Assembly: GCA_964561135.1 (NCBI GenBank)
Contig: CAZLOB010000039.1
Span: 1-10,488 of the forward strand
Length of the DNA: 10,488 bases
Reading direction: 5' to 3'
From: JANXDG01 sp964561135
Lineage (GTDB): Bacteria > Elusimicrobiota > Endomicrobiia > DTEH01
The notes under the pieces were generated by a model that did not search any database, was not told the origin of the DNA, and was given only the letters and a program-made list of their open reading frames with translations. Below are positions 1-7,865 of the stretch, piece after piece. The first letter of the stretch is position 1, and every line of letters begins with the position of its first letter. The position numbers and the translations under genes are program-made.

Positions 1-9
1 ATGGGATGA
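1..9 (+). CDS. 3' end of an upstream gene (last two codons and stop), possibly a sigma factor
   Basis: Frame 1 reads Met-Gly-stop, so a gene entering from the left could end at the TGA at 7-9. That TGA overlaps the ATG at 6-8 as ATGA, the usual arrangement for translationally coupled genes. A second possibility is frame 2, which reads W-D-E-P-K-V and stops at 20-22, giving a 17-base overlap. The sequence does not choose between them, and too little is visible to identify a product. An ECF-type sigma factor is a guess from the character of the next gene, a single-pass membrane protein resembling an anti-sigma factor. Confidence 0.3.
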   Translation: MG

Positions 10-539
10 ACCAAAAGTTTAACAACATAGAGTTTCTGATACAAAAAGTTTTTGTAAATATTCGGAAGATGACAGAAAAAGATGAACTGTTGTTATCATC
101 TCATCATATTAGAAATATAGTTTCTAGCTTACCGTTACTTACTCAAGAGATAGATTATTCTTATGACAATGAAAAAAGTTTTTTTAACTTTAAAAGCTTA
201 TTATCAGATTTAACCACACATTTGTTTATTCCGTTATCAGTAGCAATTGTCTTTATAATACTACTATTAAATTTTGTTTCTATTGGCTCACCAAAACAGA
301 TTGAAGTTACGTTTCAGTTAATATCCCCGCAGGCAAAAGTTGTACAAATTGTAGGCGATTTTACTAAATGGGAACCTGTGTCGCTAGCAAGGAAAAATGG
401 TGTTTGGCAGGTAACTCTGAAATTGAAGCCCGGTAAGTATAAATACATATATATAGTAGATGGTAATCCATATATTGATCCAACCACAGATGTATATGAA
501 GACCCTTTTGGTACAAAAAATTCTGTTATTTACATATGA
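6..539 (+). CDS. single-pass membrane protein with extracytoplasmic CBM48/AMPK-beta-like domain; possible anti-sigma factor
   Basis: The 177-residue protein has three parts. Residues 1-71 are charged and probably cytoplasmic. About 73-93 form one strongly hydrophobic membrane helix with no signal-peptidase site. Residues 98-177 form an early-set/CBM48-type beta domain, recognised by G117-D-F-T-K-W122, by W134, by the LKPGKYKY strand leading to V-D-G at 151-153, by D-P at 158-159, and by G-T-K-N-S at 169-173. This order (short cytoplasmic part, helix, glycogen-binding-like domain) is what one expects of an envelope sensor whose inner part could hold a sigma factor. The zinc-binding HxxxCxxC signature of classical ZAS anti-sigma factors is absent; the protein has no cysteine at all. 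Its ATG overlaps the end of the preceding gene, and its ribosome-binding site would lie outside the window, so the start is likely but unproven. The domain fold is well supported; the anti-sigma role is inferred. Confidence 0.75.
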   Translation: MNQKFNNIEFLIQKVFVNIRKMTEKDELLLSSHHIRNIVSSLPLLTQEIDYSYDNEKSFFNFKSLLSDLTTHLFIPLSVAIVFIILLLNFVSIGSPKQIEVTFQLISPQAKVVQIVGDFTKWEPVSLARKNGVWQVTLKLKPGKYKYIYIVDGNPYIDPTTDVYEDPFGTKNSVIYI

Positions 540-562
540 AAGACCTAAAAATTTATTTAAAT

Positions 563-568
563 AGGAGG
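563..568 (+). promoter_or_regulatory. ribosome-binding site of the giant secreted protein
   Basis: AGGAGG stands 11 bases before the ATG at 580, slightly far but usable. A TTG at 576 is closer but out of frame with the gene, so the ATG at 580 is the supported start. The 40-base spacer after the preceding gene has no hairpin that would act as a terminator. Confidence 0.8.
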
Positions 569-579
569 ATTAAAATTGT

Positions 580-3500
580 ATGAATATTAAACAAAAATTA
601 GTACTATTATCAGTAGTTGTATGTTTGTTTATAAAACCTGTTTTTACACAAATATCTCAAGCTTCTATCTCAGGAACTATATTTGATTCAACATCTGGAA
701 CAGGTAAATACTGGGTATGGGTTTCAACGCAACCACTGGATAAACCACTTGTTGATAATACAGGCAGGATAATATTATCTTCTTACTCGGGTACTACACA
801 ACAAGTTGATTATGTTTTGGAAAATATTCCTTTTGATATCCCTATATATGTTAATGCTATGAAAGATGTTAATCCACCGTTTGTTGAAGAATATTTATCA
901 AATCCTAATGAAAATATAAATCCTTATACAGGTGATCCTTATGCTACTATTAATGAACCAATTGTATTAACTTATAATAACCCTTCAGCAGTGGTAAATC
1001 TTTCTCTTGTTCTTCCGCCAAGCGGGAAAATTTCTGGTACTGTTCATTACTATGGAGAGATACGACAAGGACAAAAAATGTATGTTTTAGTATTTGATGG
1101 TTACCCACAAGAAGATGCACAACCAGTAGGTGGGACTGAAATTACTCAATTTTCAGGACAGAATAATTATTATCCTACAAATTATACTATAGAGAACCTT
1201 CCGGATTCAAATAATTATTATGTATTAGGTTTTATGAAGCTACCTAATGAGGAAAGACCTTCAGAATCAGGTATTATAGGACCTGTAAGTGTTGTTGATG
1301 GAGGAGAAACTACAAATGTTAATTTTGGTCATATAACAGGAGTGATTTCATATCCAGATGAGATACCACCAGAATCTGTATTAAAATTAGCAGTTTCACC
1401 ATCACCTATTAGCAGCGGTGGTAACATACAACCTGTTGCTTATAGAGAAATACCATTATCTTCAGGATTTTACTTCCCTTATTTTTATTCAATAAACTTT
1501 GTTCCACAAGGAAGTTTTTATGTTATAGCAGTACTTGATGATAACGATCCTGACACAGCAGATCCCTATGCTCAAGTAGGACCTATGGACACCCCAGGTG
1601 TCGGGTTGGGAGAGGTGAATTTTACTTTAGTGAAACCACCTACTTATGTTTCTACTATTACAGTAAATATTATTGTTACAGCAAAGGATGCAAATACAAA
1701 TTCACCTATTGCTAACGCAACAGTTAAATTCTTTTATACAAACAACAATCAGAATCCTAGCGACGATATTTTAGTTGCTTCTGGTTTAACAGATAGCAGT
1801 GGAGTAAAACAATTTTCTAATTTAAGTATTATACCTGGTCAAGCATATTATGCTGTAGTTGAAAAAGATGGGTACTTGTCTAATTCATATTATGTTTCAG
1901 GATTTGATCCTACAGCTGATGGACAAACAGTAAATCTTGATGTATATCTTACACCGATAACTGTAAATATTACAACAAGTTTAACTTTTGAACCTCAAGA
2001 CAGAGTTATATCACCTGATAATGACGACTCTAATGATATACTTAAATGTAAATATAATATTGTATTTGATGCTTCAAATGTAGATCATATTTATGATATT
2101 TTGGTATCTTTAGCGATAGATGTTAATAAAGATGGTATTATTAAACCTGTTGAATGGAATAAATTCTTCTGGGATAATCAAGGAAGAATTTTTATTAAGA
2201 AAAATCCTGATGATTATATAGATTACAACAACCCTGATTATTCAAAACTTATAGGACCTATATCTCAAGATGAATACAACAGGATACTTGCAACTTACGA
2301 TGTTATAATTGATAAATGGATTTCAAAATATGATGCTAAAATTAATGCACTAAATAAATTAGAATATAGTGGTGAACTTATATTTGAAGGTAAAGATAAT
2401 GCATGGGCAGTCTTATCTAATGGGACATACCTGTTATTTACTAAAGTAGCAATATATGGGTATGGCCTTCCTACAGCTGTTTATGAATCTTCAACAACTT
2501 TTACAATTGAAACTGCTGGTATTAAAGGAAAAGTTGTGGATAATAATGACCAACCAGTTTCTGGTGCAAAAGTTTCTTGTTCAGGACCTAATGTATGGCA
2601 AACTGTTTTTACTGATGATAGTGGTAATTTTAGTATCTCTGGACTTAAATCAGGTGATTCTTATTATGTAGAGATTGATAAAGAAGGTTTTGTAAAAGTT
2701 GTTCGCGACAATGTTGTTGCAGCAAAACCTGAGAAAGATATAGGAAGTATACAACTTCAAAAAGCTATCTCAATTTCTGGAAACATTGTTCTACCTAACC
2801 CTCCTTTAGCAGGTACAATTAAAGACCAATGGGGTAATTTTATATACGATCTATGGATAAATATTGAAGCACAGGATTTATCTGGTGGTCCGTGGTTGTG
2901 GAAACAAGTTTCTGTTAATTTGCCTAATACTCATCAAAATTCTTTATCAGTTCCATATTCAATATCTGTTTCACCAAATAAAAAATATCGTATTGTTGCA
3001 AAAACAGTAGGATATGTATCAAAAGAAGTTGTAATTGAAGTAGGAACAACAGATAAAACTCAAGATATAGAACTTACAAAAGCGGTCAGTGCGAAAGGGT
3101 ATGTCCAACTACCGACTGGTAATGAATTTAACGAGTTTATGCAAGCAGTGAATTATAAAGATTTCAGTATCAATATATGGGCAAGGTCTAAAGATGGGAA
3201 GTATAATTCATGGAGTAATATATGGTATTCTGATTTTGAACTAACAGAAGGACAACTTAAAGTGTTTTATGTTGACAGCTTAGTGCCTAACACATCATAT
3301 TTTATAGGTATAGAAGGACAAGGGTTTGCAAAACAACAAAAAGAAGTATTTATTGGTAGCACTGATACAGATATAGGAACATTTGTTATTTCTACAGGGC
3401 TAAAAATTAGCGGTTCTATATTTTTTGACGATGGAGTTTATGAGATACTTAAAGAAAGTGTTCATACAGGGCAATCAGGGGAAGAAGGGATAAAATTAAA

Positions 3501-6500
3501 TGTAGAAGTATTTGATAAAACCTATCGCTGGGTTACTGGGACAGGACCAATGTTTATTTCAACAACCACAATAGTTGAGAATAAAAAACATGATTTTACA
3601 ATTTCAGGATTAGAAAACGGAATGATATATATCTTTGCAGTACATACTGATTACATTGATAATTTAGATGTTCAACCCGGACGAGAGTTTAAGTTGGAGG
3701 TTACAACATCTACTTTTCTTGATATAAAACTTTCAATACCTACAGGAGTTGTCAAAGGTAAACTTGTGAACTCAACAGGTTCTTCATTAGATTGGAGCAA
3801 AGTTACTATAATAGCTTCGGTTTTTGGGACAGAAGGAGCAAAAGTTGCTCAAGTCTATTCAAATGGCGAGTTTATGTTTACTGGTATGAATACAGGGTTT
3901 GGTGTGTTATGGGGTTCAGTTTATCCTGATGAATCATCCAGGCCTAATCCAATAAATTGGTTTGGGCATCCATCTGGAGAAACACAACTTTTCGCTAAAT
4001 CATTTTATTCTATCTCAGGTTCTACTGTGGATATCGGAGCAATTGAACTTAAAAAACCAGGGATTATTGAAGTAGTACTTAGAGGTTCGCCGGAAATAAT
4101 AAATGAAATATACCAAAAAGAACAGCAAATAATAAATATGTTAGGTTCACAACAAATGGAATCTGCAGGACCTTGGGGGTTTGTTCGTGTGCAAAATATT
4201 TTCTTAAAAATGTTAGCAGAAGAGATTTCTCAAAGAGATCCTCATTATACAAGAAAAAAAGAAGAAATTGCTATAGGATTAGATACAACAATATCAATTT
4301 CTTCTTCAACAGAAGTTTCTGTTGCTACAATTACATATACTTTTAATGCTGCTGAAGAAGGATTTTGGGATGTGTATTTTGCAGTTGGCGATATACCTGT
4401 GGTTAGGTATGGATATAAAGAAAATGGGAATTGGAAGGAAGAAGAGATATACTCACCAATAGCAGTATATCCTTTTAAACAAACTGTGTTTGTGAAGTCA
4501 GGTGAAACAAAACAGGTTGTGTTCAATACGAGCGAAGGTGTGAATGTTGAAGGAGTAATATCACGTCCTGTTGCAGGATTTGAAGAAGTTGTTACAGTAT
4601 ATTTAAAAGACAAAGTTGCGGGGAAAACAGTTGCATCACAAAATGTTGAGTTTACTTCTGATAAAAAAACACTTAGTTCTTTATCGTTTAAGTTTGAAAA
4701 AGTTATTCCTGGTGAATATCTGTTGGTAGTTGTATCACCAAATTATAAAGTATATAGTAGAGAAGTTACTGTTCCTGATGGTCTTGCTTCTGTTACTTTA
4801 CCACAGATTGTCCTTGCAAAAGGTGCAAATATTACCGGTTCTTTAGTAGATGAAAAAGGAACACCTATAACTTCTGGTGTGTTTATAGAATGTTTTGCAG
4901 AACCGTTTGTTGAAGGTGCATATAGAAATACAAATATGGAAGGTAATACTATATCTGAGACAGGAAGGTTTATATTAAGAAATTTACCACAAGGAACATA
5001 TACACTTCGTATAAAAAACACCGCGGGGAGTTATGCAAACTATGCTACACTTGTTAAAAGTGGCATCAATGTGCCTAATACACAGGGTGATGTTGATATA
5101 GGTGTAATTTCATTAAGGACTGCTGTTGAAATATCAGGGTCAGTTAAAGATATTTCAGGTAAACCTTTACCAAATGTTCCGTTGGCGGTTTATCCGCAAG
5201 ATGTGCAATTAAGAAAAGGGTATGAACAGTTCACCACAACTGATAAAGATGGAAAGTTTGTATTTAAAGGTATTAATAAAAACATAAAATACTGGGAACT
5301 AAAAGTTAATATACGTCCTGAGGATCCATCAAAAGTAATACCTGAGTTATTAAAATACGCTGAAGTTGTTAAAAGTTATATAAATGTTACAAAAGATGAA
5401 TATAGGAGAGATATAGATATAGTGTTACCTATTGCTGATGTTTCTATAAAAGGTAAAATTGAAACTTCTGATGGTAAACCTTTGTATCTACCATTTAGAT
5501 TTAGTGATGATATAGATATAGAAGAGTTCCCTGCTGCGTTAATAATTCTGCAAACAGAGAAAGAGAAATTATCTCAAGATCCTACTGTAGGAAAAAAGGT
5601 ATTATCAGACCCATCAGGAAATTTTGTTATAAAAGGTGTAACAAAAGGGAAATATACACTTAAAGTTTTAGCAAAGGGATATTCAATGGGATTAAAAGAG
5701 TTAGATATTACTACCTCAGGTGAGATAGATGTTGGAGTTATCACACTTGATAAAGGTTTTCGTTTGTCAGGAACAATAACAACAGCTACCGGGGATAAAG
5801 TTTCAAATAAGTTAGTAAATAAAATTGTTGCTACTACAAAGAACTATTCTGATATGGTGATAGGACAAGTAAACTATAATCCTGTAACTTATGAAGTTAT
5901 AGATTATTATATTGATGGGTTAAAATCAGGTGTTACTTATTACATAGCAATGATTCCTGAAAACGCAGATGGTCCCGCTGCAGTCACAATAGATCCTGTA
6001 CCTGTAGTTTTATTTGCTGATGGTACTAAGAATCTTGTTTATACAAAACCTAAACCGCATATTGAACTAAAATCGTTTAAGTATAAAAACATAAACAAAG
6101 ATTATTTATCTCTATGCATACAATTTGTTAAAGAAGAAATTGACGGTTGGAGATTGCTACAACAGATTAATAGTAATAATTATTCATTAGATGATCTACC
6201 AAAACATTTGTTTGTTGCATTGTTGCTACAAGATAGTGATATATCTTCTTTAGTTGACAATTTTGATATTTTCTTCATCTATGGGTTTATATCTCATCCG
6301 GTGACTGCAAATTCTGTTGAAGAAATTGTTTCTAAAAAAACAGCTTCGGGGACATTTTTGCCTGTATCGTTATCAGAATCAAAACAACAGTTTGTAGTAT
6401 GCTATGTAGCAAATGGTGAAGATAATACAAGAGGATATTTTGAACTTAAAGTTGATGTAGCAAATTATTATGGTATGTCAACACAGGTTGACTATAAGAT

Positions 6501-7335
6501 ATACATAGGTGAAGATGCACGTGTGGAGAAAGTTGTAACACCGCTTTTAGGTGGTGGAACAACTATAGGTGAAAAAGATAATTCTGGTATAGAGATACCT
6601 TCAGGGACTGAATTTGAAGGTGTAGATGTTTCATCACCTGTAAATGTGGTGATCAAAAAATTAGAAAGTTCAACAGTAGAATCAGCTTCAAAACTTTCAC
6701 CGAAAATGTTCTCAAGTAAGGTTCCTACAAATAATTATCCAGGCGAGTTAGTAAGCTCAATATATGATATGGAAGTAAGATTGATCACAGGACCGCTTGC
6801 TACTTTGGCACAAAATAATAAAGTTAAGCTTACAATACAAATTTCTACATCAGTTGTTTCCCCTGAAGAAGAACAACTTTTGAAAATAGGTTATTACAAT
6901 GATACAACAAATAAATGGGAGTTGTTAGAAAACATTCCTGTTGAAGTAGATTTTGAGAACGCTGTTGTTAAAGCAGAAGTTACACATTTGTCAAAATTTG
7001 CTGTCTTCAAAGTAATACTTTCTACAGTTCAACCTTATTCAGGCGAGTTTAAAACATATGCATATCCAAATCCTGTAAAAGATACAGATAAGTTTAATAT
7101 AAGATATTGTTTACCAGGCAGTGGTAAAGTTAAAGTTGAAATAAAAATTTATAACATAGCAGGAGAACTTGTCCGCTCGTTAGAAACACAAGAAGTTGAT
7201 GCAGGATATGTTTATGATGTGAAAGATATTGAAGTTAAAAATGATAAAGGTGAGAAACTTGCTTCAGGTGTTTATTTTTACTATATCAAAGCTGGGGATT
7301 ATAAGAAATTAGTTAAATTTGCTATAATAAGATAA
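580..7335 (+). CDS. giant secreted multidomain protein: carboxypeptidase regulatory-like beta-sandwich array with FlgD-like C-terminus
   Basis: This 2251-residue protein has a Sec signal peptide (Lys-4 and Lys-6, hydrophobic 7-18, likely cleavage after V21-F-T23). The body is a chain of beta-sandwich modules resembling carboxypeptidase regulatory-like/CnaB-type domains. Each starts with an I-S/K-G-x-V strand; the clearest is 648-728 with T678-D-D-S-G-N-F. Modules begin near residues 30, 151, 252, 360, 648, 732, 838, 943, 1058, 1167, 1323, 1418, 1518, 1623 and 1729. Residues 470-640 form an FlgD-like module (S478-P-D-N-D-D-S-N-D; N614-G-T-Y) carrying an EF-hand loop at 514-525. A helical insert lies at about 1170-1228. 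Residues 1997-2146 resemble a ZU5-like domain ending in HLSKFAVF, followed by an FlgD-like tail with Y2162-P-N-P. No catalytic motif was seen. It is probably a surface or secreted structural or adhesive protein; partner and anchoring are unknown. The frame is open throughout with uniform codon use. Confidence 0.85.
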   Translation: MNIKQKLVLLSVVVCLFIKPVFTQISQASISGTIFDSTSGTGKYWVWVSTQPLDKPLVDNTGRIILSSYSGTTQQVDYVLENIPFDIPIYVNAMKDVNPPFVEEYLSNPNENINPYTGDPYATINEPIVLTYNNPSAVVNLSLVLPPSGKISGTVHYYGEIRQGQKMYVLVFDGYPQEDAQPVGGTEITQFSGQNNYYPTNYTIENLPDSNNYYVLGFMKLPNEERPSESGIIGPVSVVDGGETTNVNFGHITGVISYPDEIPPESVLKLAVSPSPISSGGNIQPVAYREIPLSSGFYFPYFYSINFVPQGSFYVIAVLDDNDPDTADPYAQVGPMDTPGVGLGEVNFTLVKPPTYVSTITVNIIVTAKDANTNSPIANATVKFFYTNNNQNPSDDILVASGLTDSSGVKQFSNLSIIPGQAYYAVVEKDGYLSNSYYVSGFDPTADGQTVNLDVYLTPITVNITTSLTFEPQDRVISPDNDDSNDILKCKYNIVFDASNVDHIYDILVSLAIDVNKDGIIKPVEWNKFFWDNQGRIFIKKNPDDYIDYNNPDYSKLIGPISQDEYNRILATYDVIIDKWISKYDAKINALNKLEYSGELIFEGKDNAWAVLSNGTYLLFTKVAIYGYGLPTAVYESSTTFTIETAGIKGKVVDNNDQPVSGAKVSCSGPNVWQTVFTDDSGNFSISGLKSGDSYYVEIDKEGFVKVVRDNVVAAKPEKDIGSIQLQKAISISGNIVLPNPPLAGTIKDQWGNFIYDLWINIEAQDLSGGPWLWKQVSVNLPNTHQNSLSVPYSISVSPNKKYRIVAKTVGYVSKEVVIEVGTTDKTQDIELTKAVSAKGYVQLPTGNEFNEFMQAVNYKDFSINIWARSKDGKYNSWSNIWYSDFELTEGQLKVFYVDSLVPNTSYFIGIEGQGFAKQQKEVFIGSTDTDIGTFVISTGLKISGSIFFDDGVYEILKESVHTGQSGEEGIKLNVEVFDKTYRWVTGTGPMFISTTTIVENKKHDFTISGLENGMIYIFAVHTDYIDNLDVQPGREFKLEVTTSTFLDIKLSIPTGVVKGKLVNSTGSSLDWSKVTIIASVFGTEGAKVAQVYSNGEFMFTGMNTGFGVLWGSVYPDESSRPNPINWFGHPSGETQLFAKSFYSISGSTVDIGAIELKKPGIIEVVLRGSPEIINEIYQKEQQIINMLGSQQMESAGPWGFVRVQNIFLKMLAEEISQRDPHYTRKKEEIAIGLDTTISISSSTEVSVATITYTFNAAEEGFWDVYFAVGDIPVVRYGYKENGNWKEEEIYSPIAVYPFKQTVFVKSGETKQVVFNTSEGVNVEGVISRPVAGFEEVVTVYLKDKVAGKTVASQNVEFTSDKKTLSSLSFKFEKVIPGEYLLVVVSPNYKVYSREVTVPDGLASVTLPQIVLAKGANITGSLVDEKGTPITSGVFIECFAEPFVEGAYRNTNMEGNTISETGRFILRNLPQGTYTLRIKNTAGSYANYATLVKSGINVPNTQGDVDIGVISLRTAVEISGSVKDISGKPLPNVPLAVYPQDVQLRKGYEQFTTTDKDGKFVFKGINKNIKYWELKVNIRPEDPSKVIPELLKYAEVVKSYINVTKDEYRRDIDIVLPIADVSIKGKIETSDGKPLYLPFRFSDDIDIEEFPAALIILQTEKEKLSQDPTVGKKVLSDPSGNFVIKGVTKGKYTLKVLAKGYSMGLKELDITTSGEIDVGVITLDKGFRLSGTITTATGDKVSNKLVNKIVATTKNYSDMVIGQVNYNPVTYEVIDYYIDGLKSGVTYYIAMIPENADGPAAVTIDPVPVVLFADGTKNLVYTKPKPHIELKSFKYKNINKDYLSLCIQFVKEEIDGWRLLQQINSNNYSLDDLPKHLFVALLLQDSDISSLVDNFDIFFIYGFISHPVTANSVEEIVSKKTASGTFLPVSLSESKQQFVVCYVANGEDNTRGYFELKVDVANYYGMSTQVDYKIYIGEDARVEKVVTPLLGGGTTIGEKDNSGIEIPSGTEFEGVDVSSPVNVVIKKLESSTVESASKLSPKMFSSKVPTNNYPGELVSSIYDMEVRLITGPLATLAQNNKVKLTIQISTSVVSPEEEQLLKIGYYNDTTNKWELLENIPVEVDFENAVVKAEVTHLSKFAVFKVILSTVQPYSGEFKTYAYPNPVKDTDKFNIRYCLPGSGKVKVEIKIYNIAGELVRSLETQEVDAGYVYDVKDIEVKNDKGEKLASGVYFYYIKAGDYKKLVKFAIIR
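667..6057 (+). repeat. divergent protein-level repeat array of about 100-residue beta-sandwich modules
   Basis: Residues 30 to about 1826 of the giant protein repeat a junction of the form D-I-G-x-I-x-L, then a few residues, then I-S/K-G-x-V. Clear copies start at D720, D829, D931, D1048, D1151, D1506, D1613 and D1717. The glycine of the I-x-G step falls at 32, 153, 254, 650, 734, 840, 945, 1060, 1169, 1325, 1420, 1520, 1625 and 1731, so steps are mostly 84-121 residues. The DNA itself shows no obvious tandem repeat, so the copies are old and well diverged rather than a recent amplification. Confidence 0.75.
2119..2154 (+). other. EF-hand/dockerin-type calcium-binding loop inside the giant protein
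   Basis: Residues 514-525 read D-V-N-K-D-G-I-I-K-P-V-E. Asp, Asn and Asp occupy loop positions 1, 3 and 5, Gly is at 6, a hydrophobic Ile at 8 and Glu at 12, matching the canonical EF-hand calcium loop. It sits in an exposed segment of an FlgD-like module of an exported protein, where calcium would be available. Only one loop is seen; there is no second dockerin repeat. The match is direct; calcium binding is inferred. Confidence 0.6.
7063..7332 (+). other. C-terminal FlgD-like Ig domain with YPNP motif
   Basis: The last 90 residues begin Y2162-P-N-P and contain the I-K-I-Y-N-I-A-G-E-L-V-R strand and an A-S-G-V-Y-F-Y-Y-I-K-A-G strand, ending K-F-A-I-I-R. This is the layout of FlgD Ig-like domains and of type IX secretion C-terminal domains, which share the fold. 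The tryptophan that usually precedes the G-x-x-V/L-A-S-G-V-Y strand in FlgD-like tails is missing; the segment reads D-V-K-D-I-E-V-K-N-D-K-G there. Whether it acts as a sorting signal depends on whether the host has a type IX system, which the window does not show. Confidence 0.7.
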
Positions 7336-7405
7336 AATTTGTTCTTTAATTGATTGTGGAGAAAACTTTTATTACTTTTAATGTTTAATGAAGTTTTATT
7401 CCATA

Positions 7406-7415
7406 AAGGAGGAGG
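7406..7415 (+). promoter_or_regulatory. strong ribosome-binding site of the small outer-membrane-like protein
   Basis: AAGGAGGAGG ends 9 bases before the ATG at 7425 and fixes that start. It is the strongest such site in the window. The 89-base spacer before the gene is A+T-rich; the only inverted repeat noticed is a weak AAAACTT/AAGTTTT pair, too poor to be called a terminator. Confidence 0.8.
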
Positions 7416-7424
7416 AAAAGATTT

Positions 7425-7865
7425 ATGAGATCATTTATTTTAATCTCAACAATTATACTTACATCTTTGTTTAACATTAGCGAAGCTGTTAATTTAGGTA
7501 TAGGTTGGACATTAGATACAGGTATACATTTAAGGATAGGAAAGTTTGAATTACAATCAGTTTTTGGTAGTGATACTAGTATTTATGGACTTCGCTTCTA
7601 TCCTATAAATAAAGAGTTGAGTATAATGAAAAAAACATTTAATTTTTATTCAGGTATTGAAACAGATTATATTTCTTCAGATGTTCTTGATTGGGGATAT
7701 GTAGGAGGTGTTTTTACTGGGTTAGACAAAGCAGTTTTTAAACATTTACATTTAAGTTTAGATTTAGGGATATTTTTTTCTACAGTTAAAGGATGGGAAG
7801 AATTTAGTGATTGGGGTGCGGTAATAAATACAAAGTTAACTTGGTATATAGGAGGTAAAAAATAG
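7425..7865 (+). CDS. small exported protein, probable outer-membrane beta-barrel
   Basis: The 146-residue protein has a signal peptide with likely cleavage after S19-E-A21. The mature part of about 125 residues is built almost wholly of short alternating polar/hydrophobic strands rich in Gly and aromatics (for example V-N-L-G-I-G-W, L-R-I-G-K-F-E-L, I-Y-G-L-R-F-Y, F-N-F-Y-S-G-I-E, L-S-L-D-L-G-I-F-F, L-T-W-Y-I). These are separated by turns, as in small outer-membrane barrels of six to eight strands. The C-terminus is not the usual terminal aromatic: the last strand ends at T-W-Y-I and is followed by G-G-K-K. Those last codons also supply the ribosome-binding site of the next gene. Partners are probably the large secreted protein before it and the exported protein after it. 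The barrel assignment comes from strand pattern alone; no specific family is certain. Confidence 0.65.
   Translation: MRSFILISTIILTSLFNISEAVNLGIGWTLDTGIHLRIGKFELQSVFGSDTSIYGLRFYPINKELSIMKKTFNFYSGIETDYISSDVLDWGYVGGVFTGLDKAVFKHLHLSLDLGIFFSTVKGWEEFSDWGAVINTKLTWYIGGKK
7851..7856 (+). promoter_or_regulatory. ribosome-binding site embedded in the end of the preceding gene
   Basis: GGAGGT lies within the codons for the terminal I-G-G-K-K of the small outer-membrane-like protein, 9 bases before the ATG at 7866. That ATG directly follows the TAG at 7863-7865 with no intervening base. The arrangement makes translational coupling of the two genes likely and fixes the downstream start. Confidence 0.8.

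Noticed and set aside
6..539. Glycogen-branching or isoamylase-type enzyme
   Set aside because: Only the CBM48-like domain is present. There is no alpha-amylase barrel, and the protein is a short membrane-anchored one.
2456..2671. 71-residue plus-strand frame inside the giant gene
   Set aside because: It is a shifted-frame shadow over a clear carboxypeptidase regulatory-like module, and its Leu/Met/Gln-rich composition is an artefact of the other frame.
4245..4613. 122-residue open frame on the minus strand
   Set aside because: It lies wholly within the giant gene, opposite a well-supported beta-module region, and has no ribosome-binding site or family signal. The same holds for the minus-strand frames at 4743-5021, 8115-8414 and 8900-9166.
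7063..7332. Firm assignment of the tail as a type IX secretion sorting signal
   Set aside because: The YPNP start and strand order fit, but FlgD Ig-like domains share them and no type IX gene is present in the window.
7350..7382. Possible internal promoter before the small outer-membrane-like gene (TTGTGG at 7354, TTTAAT at 7377, 17-base spacer)
   Set aside because: The -35 match is poor, and in DNA this rich in A+T a near -10 box is expected by chance. No other support was seen.
7363..7400. AAAACTT/AAGTTTT inverted repeat as a terminator after the giant gene
   Set aside because: The stem is 7 pairs with one G-C pair and a long loop, so it would not be stable enough for intrinsic termination.
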